Below, piece by piece: positions 32,984-40,213 of a DNA stretch of 64,000 nucleotides. The notes below the pieces were generated by a model. It saw nothing but the letters and a program-made list of their open reading frames with translations, had not been told where the DNA came from and did not search any database. Numbering within the stretch: position 1 is the first letter of the stretch; each line of letters starts with the position of its first letter. Source of the stretch: JACDAN01 sp963802375 (GTDB lineage: Bacteria > Actinomycetota > Thermoleophilia > Gaiellales > Gaiellaceae). Where the stretch lies: contig CAWDIJ010000010.1 in NCBI GenBank assembly GCA_963802375.1, positions 372,001 through 436,000 of the forward strand. The letters run 5' to 3'. A program made the position numbers and the translations under genes.

Positions 32984-34097
32984 GGCCTTCCCGAGCGACA
33001 TCCACGAGCGCGAGCGTGACGTCGACCATGCGCTCGAGATCGGCGACGGCGATGTGCTCGTCCGGGGTGTGGATCTCCATCATCCCGTTCGCGAGGTTCA
33101 CGCATGCCTTGCCGCGCTCGTTGAAGACGTTCGCGTCGGCGCCGCCTCCCGTGAGCCCGAGCTGCGGCTCGATTCCCGTGCGCCGGAGCGCAGAGCACGC
33201 GAGCGCGACCGGAAGATCGCCCCGGTTGAAGCGGTACCCGCGGTAGCTCTCCTGAACGGTGGTCTCAGCCTCGCACTGCTCGAGCGCCGCCGCGAAGGTG
33301 ATCGTCTCGAGGATCTCCCGCACCAGGTCCGAGAGCTTCCCCTCGTTGTGCGACCGGACATCGATCGAGAACGAGCACCGTTCGGGGACGATGTTCTTCG
33401 CCGTCCCGCCTCGGATCAGCCCCACGTTCGCCGTCGTCTCGTCGTCGAGGCGGCCGAGCCTGAGGTCGGCGATCGCGCGGGCGGCGGCGGCGATCGCGGA
33501 GCGGCCTTCCTCGGGAGCCATGCCCGCATGCGCGGCCCTCCCGCGGATCAAGACCTCGATCTGCCGCGCGAAGGGAGCGCCCAGGATGACGCCGCCGATC
33601 GGCGCGCCCTGGTCGTAGACGAAGCCGGTGTCGGCCTCCAGTCGCGAGGCATCGAAGGCCTTTGCGCCCTGGAGCCCCACTTCCTCCTTCGGCGTGAAGA
33701 GCAGTTCGATGCCCGCATGCGGCCGGTTCTCGGACAGGATTCTCCGTGCGCCCTCCAGCATCGCGGCGACGGCCGCCTTGTTGTCGGCGCCGAGGATCGT
33801 GCCACCCGCATTTCGCACGACGCCGTCGTCGACGACCGGCTCGAGCTCCGCAGTCGGTGGGACCGTATCGAGGTGCGCGCAGAGGAAGATCGGGACGCCG
33901 CCGTTCCCGGTGGTCGCCGGCAGCCGCGCGAGGAGGTTGCCGGCGCTGGAGCCGATCCGAGGTCCGGCGTCGTCCTCGTCGACCTCCAGCGCGAGCCCCT
34001 CGAGATAGGCGCGGACTCGGTCGGCGACGGCCCGCTCCTCGCCCGGTGGGCTCGGGATCGCCGCCAGCTCGGTGAAGAGGTCGAGCACACCCGACAT
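32967..34097 (-). CDS. M20/M42-type metallopeptidase (PepT/tripeptidase-like)
   Basis: 376 residues. Metal ligands are recognisable in IFLCAHLDTVPPT (His, Asp), GTILGADNKAAVAAML (bridging Asp), FTPKEEVGLQGAKAF (general base Glu-Glu) and a late EIHTPDEHIAVADLE (His). The lid domain has GRAAHAGMAPEEGRSA and NVGLIRGGTAKNIVPE. This pattern fits PepT-like aminotripeptidases of family M20B acting in the cytosol. The ATG follows a TACACT box by 7 nt, so translation is probably leaderless. Confidence 0.9.
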   Translation of the reverse strand: MSGVLDLFTELAAIPSPPGEERAVADRVRAYLEGLALEVDEDDAGPRIGSSAGNLLARLPATTGNGGVPIFLCAHLDTVPPTAELEPVVDDGVVRNAGGTILGADNKAAVAAMLEGARRILSENRPHAGIELLFTPKEEVGLQGAKAFDASRLEADTGFVYDQGAPIGGVILGAPFARQIEVLIRGRAAHAGMAPEEGRSAIAAAARAIADLRLGRLDDETTANVGLIRGGTAKNIVPERCSFSIDVRSHNEGKLSDLVREILETITFAAALEQCEAETTVQESYRGYRFNRGDLPVALACSALRRTGIEPQLGLTGGGADANVFNERGKACVNLANGMMEIHTPDEHIAVADLERMVDVTLALVDVAREGHATQP

Positions 34098-34104
34098 GCG
34101 CCCG

Positions 34105-34110
34105 AGTGTA
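34105..34110 (-). promoter_or_regulatory. Leaderless-type -10 box of the M20 peptidase gene
   Basis: TACACT on the minus strand, 7 nt before the ATG. Confidence 0.6.
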
Positions 34111-34305
34111 AAGGCGTCCCACGGGCCGCCCCGCGAACGGCCATGGCCATTTCGGCCATCTTGTCGGCTGCGGCTCGATGCACGAAGGTACGGGCCGAGG
34201 TGATTCGACTCCGTGCCGAGTCTGCACCGGTTCTGCTCACGCGTCCGGATGAGGGCGAGCTCCAAACTACGTTGACGTTTCTGGCAACCACACGAGGGAG
34301 ACGCC

Positions 34306-34953
34306 ATGAAACGCCTACTGCTCGTCGCCGTGCTCGCCGTCGCGGCCTCGCTCTTCGCGGTCGCGCCGGCGCTCGGAGAGTCGGCTCAGGGAGGAGACAT
34401 CTGCGCCTGCTACGACCCTCCGCCACCGCCGCCACCACCGCCGCCACCACCGCCTCCGCCACCACCACCACCGCCTCCTCCGCCACCACCGCCTCCTCCT
34501 CCTCCTCCTCCGCCGTGGGATGACTGGGAATACAACGTCGGCGGCTATGCCGACTTCAACGACTCGGGCGTCTTCCTGGCCGGCGGATGTCGCCACCCGG
34601 TCGCCAGGCGTGAGTACCGCGGGGGAGTCGGCGCTCACCATTGGACGTACTACACACGGGTCAGGTTCTGTTGGCGGAACGGACGAATCACCAGCTTCAC
34701 CCGCGAGCGATGGGTCTGGATGAGCGGCAGCATCCTCAACGGATGGGACTTCCATGACCACATCGCGAGCAACTGCAACACCGAAAACTGCAGCGGGCGC
34801 GGCGTAGGATCCTGGACGACAACCGCCTGGACGCAAGGCAAGTTCGAGTTCTGTTCGATCAGATTCGCTCTCTGCTCAACGCAGACTCCGCTCATCGGTA
34901 TCCGCGTCTACGGCAACGGAGGTGTGAGCTATTTCCGCGACCACCCGCAATAG
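34306..34953 (+). CDS. Secreted protein with a 33-residue polyproline tract
   Basis: 215 residues. A signal peptide (MKRLLLVAVLAVAASLFAVA, cleavage near ALGES) is followed by CACYD and then 33 consecutive proline codons (residues about 38-70, mixed CCA/CCG/CCT), then a folded domain rich in Trp, Tyr and Cys (WDDWEYNVGGYADFNDSG, WTYYTRVRFCWRNG, WVWMSGSILNGWDFHDH, CNTENCSGRG). The polyproline would form a rigid ~100-Å rod holding the domain off the surface. Its synthesis must depend on EF-P, encoded 15.5 kb away. The domain region is clearly less GC-rich than its neighbours. Family unknown. A GAGGGAG site precedes the ATG. Confidence 0.82.
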   Translation: MKRLLLVAVLAVAASLFAVAPALGESAQGGDICACYDPPPPPPPPPPPPPPPPPPPPPPPPPPPPPPPPPWDDWEYNVGGYADFNDSGVFLAGGCRHPVARREYRGGVGAHHWTYYTRVRFCWRNGRITSFTRERWVWMSGSILNGWDFHDHIASNCNTENCSGRGVGSWTTTAWTQGKFEFCSIRFALCSTQTPLIGIRVYGNGGVSYFRDHPQ

Positions 34954-35059
34954 CCGGCGTTGGCTCATCATTTGGTGCGTCGTCGCCGCGATCGTCCTTC
35001 TGATCGCTCTCTATACGCTCTACAACGTCGGCGGCACGACGGACGGCACAGGCCTCTAG
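34931..35059 (+). CDS. Small membrane protein (42 aa) with probable ATT start
   Basis: The frame after the secreted-protein gene encodes one clean membrane helix (RRWLIIWCVVAAIVLLIALY) with a basic N-terminal side and a short polar tail NVGGTTDGTGL. No ATG, GTG or TTG is available in frame; the only candidate behind a good ribosome-binding site (GGAGG, 8-nt spacing) is ATT at 34931, giving ISATTRNSRRW. ATT starts are rare (known for infC). Overlaps the previous gene's end by 23 bp. Confidence 0.45.
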   Translation: MSATTRNSRRWLIIWCVVAAIVLLIALYTLYNVGGTTDGTGL

Positions 35060-35063
35060 TTGT

Positions 35064-35098
35064 GCCTAACCTTGGCCGCGGTCGTCCTTCCGTTAGGC
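35064..35098. terminator. Bidirectional terminator between small gene and pyrG
   Basis: GCCTAAC (35064-35070) pairs with GTTAGGC (35092-35098) around a 21-nt loop. It follows the plus-strand small gene by 4 bp and includes the pyrG stop codon in its right arm, repeating the pattern of repeats that abut stop codons. Confidence 0.55.
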
Positions 35099-36748
35099 CG
35101 GTACGCGGGCCTGCTCGGCGGCGACGCCGCGGCGGGCCCGCGAGCGGCCGAGTGCGGCGCCGATGAACTCGCGGAAGAGGGGCGCCGGCCGCGTCGGCCG
35201 CGACTTGAACTCCGGATGAAACTGGCTGGCGACGAACCACGGGTGGTCCGGTAGCTCGATGATCTCGACCAGTCGTCCTTCCTGGTACGTGCCCGACACG
35301 GCGAGCCCCGCCGCCTCGAGCGCCGGGCGGAAGTGGTTGTTGACTTCGTACCGATGGCGGTGCCGCTCGTTGACGACCGGCTCGCCGTAGACCTCGCGAG
35401 TGCGCGTCCCCTCTGCCAGCTCCACAGCCTGCGCGCCGAGCCGCATCGTCCCGCCCAGATCCTCCACTTCTTTCTGCTCGGGAAGGAGGTCGATGACCGG
35501 ATAGGGCGTCTCCGGATCCATCTCCGTCGAGTTGGCCCCCTCGAGCCCCACGACGTGCCGCGCGAACTCGGAGATCGCGACGTGCATTCCGAGGCAGATG
35601 CCGAGGTACGGGATCTGCCGCTCGCGCGCGACGCGGCAGGCCATGATCTTGCCCTCCCAGCCGCGCGAGCCGAACCCGCCGGGCACGAGCACGCCGTCGA
35701 TCTCCTCGAGCTGTGTGTCGAGCTCCTCGAGCGACGCCCCCTCGGCGTCGACCCAGCGGACCCGGACGGTCGCACCGTGATGGATGCCCGCGTGCTTCAG
35801 CGCCTCATGGACGGAGAGATAGGCGTCGTGCAGCTGCACGTACTTGCCCACCAGAGCGATCTCGATCGTCTCGTCCAGGCCCTTGATGCGGCCGGCGAGG
35901 TCGAGCCATTCGCCGAGATCGGCCTCGACGTCCGGCAGGCCGAGCTGCTCGACGACCAGCCTGTCGAGACCCTCTTCCTGGAGCGCCGACGGAACGAGAT
36001 AGACGTCGGGGACATCCCGGTTGACGACGACAGCGCCTGGATCGATGTCCGCGAAGAGCGCGATCTTGTCCCGCACGTCCCGGCTCAGCGGCTGCTTCGA
36101 GCGGCAAACGACGACGTCGGGGTGGATACCGATGCGGCGGAGCTCGTTCACCGAGTGCTGCGTCGGCTTCGTCTTCAGCTCACCGGCCGAGTCCACGAAC
36201 GGCACATAGGTGACGTGGACGTACATGACGTTCTCCGGCCCGGCCTCGCGCCGGAACTGGCGGATCGCCTCGAGGAACGGCAGCGACTCGATGTCGCCGA
36301 CGGTCCCGCCGACCTCGCTGATGACCACGTCCGTGTCGGAGGCCTCCGCGACACGCCGGATCCGGTCCTTGATCTCGTTCGTGATGTGCGGGATCACCTG
36401 CACGGTGGAGCCGAGGTACTCGCCCTTCCGCTCCTTGCGAAGCACCGAGTACCAGATCGATCCCGAGGTGTGGTTCGCGTTCCGCGACAGGTTCTCGTCG
36501 ATGAACCGCTCGTAGTGCCCGATGTCGAGGTCGGTCTCGGCGCCGTCCTCCGTCACGAACACCTCACCGTGCTGGAACGGGCTCATCGTCCCCGGGTCGA
36601 CGTTCAGGTACGGGTCGAACTTCTGCACCTGCACCTTCAGGCCGCGCGCCTTCAGCAGCCGGCCGAGCGAGGCGGCTGTGATGCCCTTGCCGAGTGACGA
36701 GACGACGCCGCCCGTGATGAAGACGTACTTGGGCGGCCGCTCTCTCAC
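35093..36748 (-). CDS. pyrG: CTP synthase
   Basis: 551 residues. It converts UTP, ATP and glutamine to CTP. N-terminal synthetase domain: KYVFITGGVVSSLGKGITAA, KFDPYLNVDPGTMSPFQHGE, VFVTEDGAETDLDIGHYERF, ISEVGGTVGDIESLPF; C-terminal class I glutaminase: GVLVPGGFGSRGWEGKI, YLGICLGMHVAISEFA (nucleophile Cys) and a final HPWFVASQFHPEFKSRP (His-Glu). The GTG start overlaps the upstream glycosyltransferase stop (GTGA). The locus matches the pyrG-mctB-steA-recN order of mycobacteria. Confidence 0.98.
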   Translation of the reverse strand: MRERPPKYVFITGGVVSSLGKGITAASLGRLLKARGLKVQVQKFDPYLNVDPGTMSPFQHGEVFVTEDGAETDLDIGHYERFIDENLSRNANHTSGSIWYSVLRKERKGEYLGSTVQVIPHITNEIKDRIRRVAEASDTDVVISEVGGTVGDIESLPFLEAIRQFRREAGPENVMYVHVTYVPFVDSAGELKTKPTQHSVNELRRIGIHPDVVVCRSKQPLSRDVRDKIALFADIDPGAVVVNRDVPDVYLVPSALQEEGLDRLVVEQLGLPDVEADLGEWLDLAGRIKGLDETIEIALVGKYVQLHDAYLSVHEALKHAGIHHGATVRVRWVDAEGASLEELDTQLEEIDGVLVPGGFGSRGWEGKIMACRVARERQIPYLGICLGMHVAISEFARHVVGLEGANSTEMDPETPYPVIDLLPEQKEVEDLGGTMRLGAQAVELAEGTRTREVYGEPVVNERHRHRYEVNNHFRPALEAAGLAVSGTYQEGRLVEIIELPDHPWFVASQFHPEFKSRPTRPAPLFREFIGAALGRSRARRGVAAEQARVPA

Positions 36749-37944
36749 GGCCGGCGCCCGAGTGCGTCGATCTGCATCAGGCCCGGTGTGCGCTCGATCA
36801 GCTCGCCGATGGAGCGTCGTTCACCGAAGAGGGTGAGCCCGGCAAGCGCTCCGATCGCCAGCCAGCGGCTCCGTTCCGTGAGTCGACTCACGGACCTCAA
36901 CCCTAGCATCGCGCCCAGCGCGTTCGATCCGGCGTCTCCGAGCATCGTCTTCTCGCGAAGATCGTAGGGAAGCAGCAGGACGGCCATGCCTATGGGAGCA
37001 CGCGCGAGGAGGGCGCCCGCGAGGTACGCCTTGAGCGCCCGGCCCGGCCGCGTGTCGAGCTGGTTGAGAGAGTTCGCGGCGAGGCCGACGAGGAGCGCGC
37101 CTGAGAGCTTCCGAGTGGCGACCAGGCCGACGAGCGGGATCCCGACCAGCTTCAGGACGCCGGTCGTCGCACCCGCGCGCAGGTGGGCACGAAAGCCGCG
37201 CTCCGGTCCGCTCCAGAGGTCGTCGGCAAGACCGATGGCGGCCACCAGAGCAACGGCTGGGTCTCGACGTGCGCCGAGCGCAGCGCCGACGAGCGGCAGG
37301 CGAAGGCCGCGGTGGTTGGTGCCCTGGGGGCCGGCGGCCAGCACGGCGTCGATGAGCTGGCGCCCGCGGTGCAGGAAGCCGCGAGCGTCGCGGCCGGTCG
37401 CGCGATGCCGCAGCGGAAGCTCGATCTCCGCAATCGGGATCCCGGCGCGAGCCGCGTCGATCGACGCGCCGACCTCGCAGCCGAACCCTGCCGCGAGCGG
37501 GAAGCAGGTCGCCCGGGCCTCCTCGGAGAACACGCGCTGGCCGGAGAGCGGCTCGGCCGGAACGAAGCCGGAGCGCGCCCGGATCAGCGCCCTCGCGGCG
37601 CGCTTCGCGACCCCGAAGCCGCCGCCCTGCCGCTCGGTGAAGACGGCAATCGCCAGGCCGCCGTCGGCGCTCGCGAGCGGACGCAGGTCGCCGTCGAGAT
37701 CCGCGTCGCACACCAGGATCGCGCCGGGTGGGGCCTCCCGCTCCGCAAGCGTCAGCGCCTGGCCCTTCCCGCGCGCCGGCAGGCGTAGCACCCTTGCTCC
37801 CGCGCGCTCGGCCTCCTCTGCGGTTCCATCGGTCGAGCCGTCGTCCGCCACGACCACCTCCGCGTCCGGAAACTGCTCTCGCAACCGGCCTACCGTCGAG
37901 CCGATTCGCCCCGCCTCGTTTCGGGCCGCCACCAGGACGGCCAC
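36745..37944 (-). CDS. Fusion of GT2 glycosyltransferase and MraY/WecA-like phosphotransferase domain
   Basis: 399 residues from a GTG (AVLVAARNEAGRIGSTVGRL); a longer frame upstream only translates the R1 repeat and is rejected. Residues 1-180 are a GT-A (GT2) domain: EVVVADDGSTDGTAEEAE and ILVCDADLDGDLRPL (DxD). The C-terminal half has several membrane helices and polyprenyl-phosphate phosphotransferase motifs: GLADDLWSGPERGFRAHL, ANSLNQLDTRPGRALKAYL and KTMLGDAGSNALGAMLG. It therefore may both transfer a sugar-phosphate to a lipid carrier and add a sugar. Placed between pyrG and the cell-separation genes mctB/steA, pointing to a wall or envelope polymer. Confidence 0.85.
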   Translation of the reverse strand: MAVLVAARNEAGRIGSTVGRLREQFPDAEVVVADDGSTDGTAEEAERAGARVLRLPARGKGQALTLAEREAPPGAILVCDADLDGDLRPLASADGGLAIAVFTERQGGGFGVAKRAARALIRARSGFVPAEPLSGQRVFSEEARATCFPLAAGFGCEVGASIDAARAGIPIAEIELPLRHRATGRDARGFLHRGRQLIDAVLAAGPQGTNHRGLRLPLVGAALGARRDPAVALVAAIGLADDLWSGPERGFRAHLRAGATTGVLKLVGIPLVGLVATRKLSGALLVGLAANSLNQLDTRPGRALKAYLAGALLARAPIGMAVLLLPYDLREKTMLGDAGSNALGAMLGLRSVSRLTERSRWLAIGALAGLTLFGERRSIGELIERTPGLMQIDALGRRP

Positions 37945-37969
37945 GGGCCGAGAGCTCGTTCCAGGATGT

Positions 37970-38114
37970 GGCTCGTCGCCAGGGTGCGATGGGTGGATGC
38001 CAGGCCCGGACGCAGGCCGCCGTCCATATCGAGAAGATATGGGCGCGGCTGAGGACGACGCCTGGCGCCGCCCAGCGCGGCCTGGCGGCTCAGTACTCAT
38101 CTTGGAGCGAGCTC
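37970..38114 (+). repeat. Dispersed structured repeat R1, copy C
   Basis: Close match to copy A: TCGTCGCCAGGGTGCGATGG start, GGACG/CGTCC stem (38008-38025), CCATATC/GATATGG hairpin (38024-38042, 5-nt loop) and GGGCGCGGCTGAGGACG, ending GCGCCGCCCAGCGCGGCCTG. The second hairpin differs from copy A by a G-C to A-T exchange on both strands of the stem. Fills the gap between the mctB stop and the glycosyltransferase start. Confidence 0.88.
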
Positions 38115-38999
38115 TTAGCCACCGGGAAGCGGCGCGAGCGGCAGCGGCTCGATCGGCACCGGCAGCGTCCCGTCCTCCGCGGTCGTCTTGAGCCCGTAGT
38201 GGCCCTCGGGACCGCCGGCGAGCAGTAGGGCGAGCGCGAGCCTCCCGACCTGCGTGTCCATCGAGTCGACGCTGGAGATGCCGTTCGCCTTGTAGACGGC
38301 GATGCGGGAGGGCCGCTCCTCCGTGCCCTCGATCCCGACGACCGGCACGCCGCTGCCCGCGAGCCCGGCGTAGAAGCCGTCGATGAACATCCTCGTCGGC
38401 GCGTCGGTCGCGACTCCAGTGTGCGCGACGACGACGGCGTCCGACTCCGTCGAAGGATCTCCCCGGTGGAACGGGACGACGACAGGGATCAGCGCATCCC
38501 AGAGAGGCGTCTCGCCGCCCTCCACGAGCTCCTCACCCAGGCGCCGCCCGACCTCTTCCATCGTCAGGCCGGAGAACTGCGGCTCGAGCGCGTCCGTGAC
38601 CTGCTCGGGGTCGATCGGGAGCTCGAACGCCTCGCGCTCGACGAGCGCCGGCCCCGAGGCGTCCTGGAGCGTCTGCTCGACTGCGTCGAGAGCGTTCTCG
38701 TCAGGCTGGCCGGTGAAGACGAGCGCCACGCGCTGGCCGCGGAGCCGCCCGTTCATGAGCACCGGATACGTGCTGGACACGTAGTCCTCCCCTGCCTGGC
38801 GCTGCCTGCGGAGCAGGTCCGCCTGCGCGACGAGGTCGTCATTCCGTTGCTGGAGCTCCTCGATCCGGTCCTGGAGCACGCGCCGCTCGCTCCCCTCGAC
38901 GTCGGTGCGTGCCGCCAGCCCCGCACCGACGAGGATCCCGATGATCAGCGCCAGGAAGACAGCCGCCAGCGAGGCGACGTGGTAGCGGAGGTCGAACAA
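38115..38999 (-). CDS. mctB: MctB/SteB-like envelope protein (copper transporter MctB family)
   Basis: 294 residues. One N-terminal membrane helix (MFDLRYHVASLAAVFLALII), then a coiled coil (RVLQDRIEELQQRNDDLVAQ) and an extracytoplasmic alpha/beta domain ending in a proline-rich tail (VPIEPLPLAPLPGG). The MFDLRYHxxSLxAVFLALxxG start is diagnostic of the MctB family. Originally linked to copper export in mycobacteria, members work with SteA in daughter-cell separation in corynebacteria (SteB). TTG start; a TAACCT box lies 8 nt upstream inside repeat R2b. Neighbour of steA as in other actinobacteria. Confidence 0.92.
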   Translation of the reverse strand: MFDLRYHVASLAAVFLALIIGILVGAGLAARTDVEGSERRVLQDRIEELQQRNDDLVAQADLLRRQRQAGEDYVSSTYPVLMNGRLRGQRVALVFTGQPDENALDAVEQTLQDASGPALVEREAFELPIDPEQVTDALEPQFSGLTMEEVGRRLGEELVEGGETPLWDALIPVVVPFHRGDPSTESDAVVVAHTGVATDAPTRMFIDGFYAGLAGSGVPVVGIEGTEERPSRIAVYKANGISSVDSMDTQVGRLALALLLAGGPEGHYGLKTTAEDGTLPVPIEPLPLAPLPGG

Positions 39000-39010
39000 G
39001 GCGCTCTAGG

Positions 39011-39086
39011 TTAGGAGGGATCGGCGGAACGGCGCTCGTCGTAGCGGAGCGATGGTCGTTCCGAGGCTTTCGCCGAGCCCTCCTAA
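39011..39086. repeat. Inverted repeat R2b (terminator-like)
   Basis: Arms TTAGGAGGGATCGGCG and CGCCGAGCCCTCCTAA enclose a ~44-nt centre. The left arm and following bases (GGCGGAACGGCGCTC) match repeat R2a at 30017. The right arm contains the steA stop codon (CTA on the plus strand) and the left arm overlaps the mctB promoter region. Confidence 0.75.
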
Positions 39087-40213
39087 AAGCCCAGCAAATC
39101 GCGCAGTCGCATTCCGAGGTCCTCGAGGGCCAACCGGAGCTGCGGCGAGACCGCCACCGCCACGACGAGCGCGCCCAGGCCGGCGGCGGCGACGAGCACG
39201 AGCGGCCAGATGCCGACCTGGCGGCTCACGAGCCGGGAGACGCCCTTTGCGTCGACGAGGATCTCCCCCACACGCAACCGGGTCAGGAAGGTCGACGACA
39301 TGCCGGAGCGGTTGCGTTCCAGGAACTCGATCAGGTTGAAGTGCGCGCCGACGGCGACGATCAGCTCGGCGCCCTTCTCAAAGGCGAGCAGCAAAGCAAG
39401 GTCCTCGCTCGTCGCGGGTGCGGGGACGACGTGGTGGTCGAGCCCAAGCGCCTTCACGCGGTCGGCGCCCGGCGCTGTCCCGCTCTCGTACCCGTGAATG
39501 ATGAGCTCGGCGCCCGAAGTGAGGGCCCGGTCGGAGACGGAGTCCATGTCGCCGACGATCACGTGCGGCTTGTAGCCGGCCTCGAGCAGCGCGTCGGCGC
39601 CACCGTCGACGGCCACGAGCACCGGCCGGAAATCGCGCACGTACGGCCTGACGATGCGCAGGTCGCGCTTGTGGCCGGGCCCGCGGACGACGACGAGCGC
39701 GTGCCGGTCGCGGAACCGCGTCTCGATCGCGGGGAAGCCGACCCCCTCGGAGAGCAGACGTCCTTCCTCGCGGAGGTACCGCATCGTGTTCTCCGCGAAG
39801 CTCTCGAGCGCCTCGGTGACCCGGCTGCGCTGCTCGCGAAGCGCGTCCGAGAGGTCGTCCGCCCGGAGCTCCCGGCCGGCCACGAGCCGAGTTCCGTTGC
39901 GGAAGAGACTCCCGCCGCGAATGGTGATCAGCTCGCCCTCGTCGACCTTCTCGAAGAGGTCGGCGCCGGGCGCGTCGATCAGTCGGACTCCGCCGCGGAC
40001 GAGTAGCAGCGGCCCGGGGTTCGGGTATCTCCCTGTCTGCGAGTCCGAGACGTTGACCACGACGCGCACACCGGACTCGAGGAGCTCTTCGGCCGAGACG
40101 CGATCGAGATCGGCATGGTCGATGATCGCGATGTCGTCGGCAGAGAGCCGCCGGACGAGGTGCTTCGTCCGGCGATCGAGTCGTGCGTGTCCCTTGTACT
40201 CGACAAAGCTCAT
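39083..40213 (-). CDS. steA: SteA-like cytokinetic protein with thiamine pyrophosphokinase-like fold
   Basis: 376 residues. Central domain resembles thiamine pyrophosphokinase: PVLVAVDGGADALLEAGYKP, HVIVGDMDSVSDRAL, and TSEDLALLLAFEKGAELIVA. A C-terminal membrane helix (VGIWPLVLVAAAGLGALVV) anchors it, with FLERNRSGMSSTFLTRLRVG before it. The family partners MctB/SteB in cell separation in Corynebacterium; thiamine synthesis is unlikely. ATG overlaps the recN stop (4 bp). Lies in the conserved tlyA-nadK-recN-steA-mctB series. Confidence 0.92.
   Translation of the reverse strand: MSFVEYKGHARLDRRTKHLVRRLSADDIAIIDHADLDRVSAEELLESGVRVVVNVSDSQTGRYPNPGPLLLVRGGVRLIDAPGADLFEKVDEGELITIRGGSLFRNGTRLVAGRELRADDLSDALREQRSRVTEALESFAENTMRYLREEGRLLSEGVGFPAIETRFRDRHALVVVRGPGHKRDLRIVRPYVRDFRPVLVAVDGGADALLEAGYKPHVIVGDMDSVSDRALTSGAELIIHGYESGTAPGADRVKALGLDHHVVPAPATSEDLALLLAFEKGAELIVAVGAHFNLIEFLERNRSGMSSTFLTRLRVGEILVDAKGVSRLVSRQVGIWPLVLVAAAGLGALVVAVAVSPQLRLALEDLGMRLRDLLGF

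Noticed and set aside
34425..34515. CRISPR-like or microsatellite repeat of CCN units
   Set aside because: The repeats are proline codons of one open frame with irregular third bases and no spacers.
37945..38100. N-terminal extension of the GT2 fusion protein (about 50 more codons upstream)
   Set aside because: The extension only translates the R1 repeat; homology to glycosyltransferases begins at the GTG at 37942-37944.
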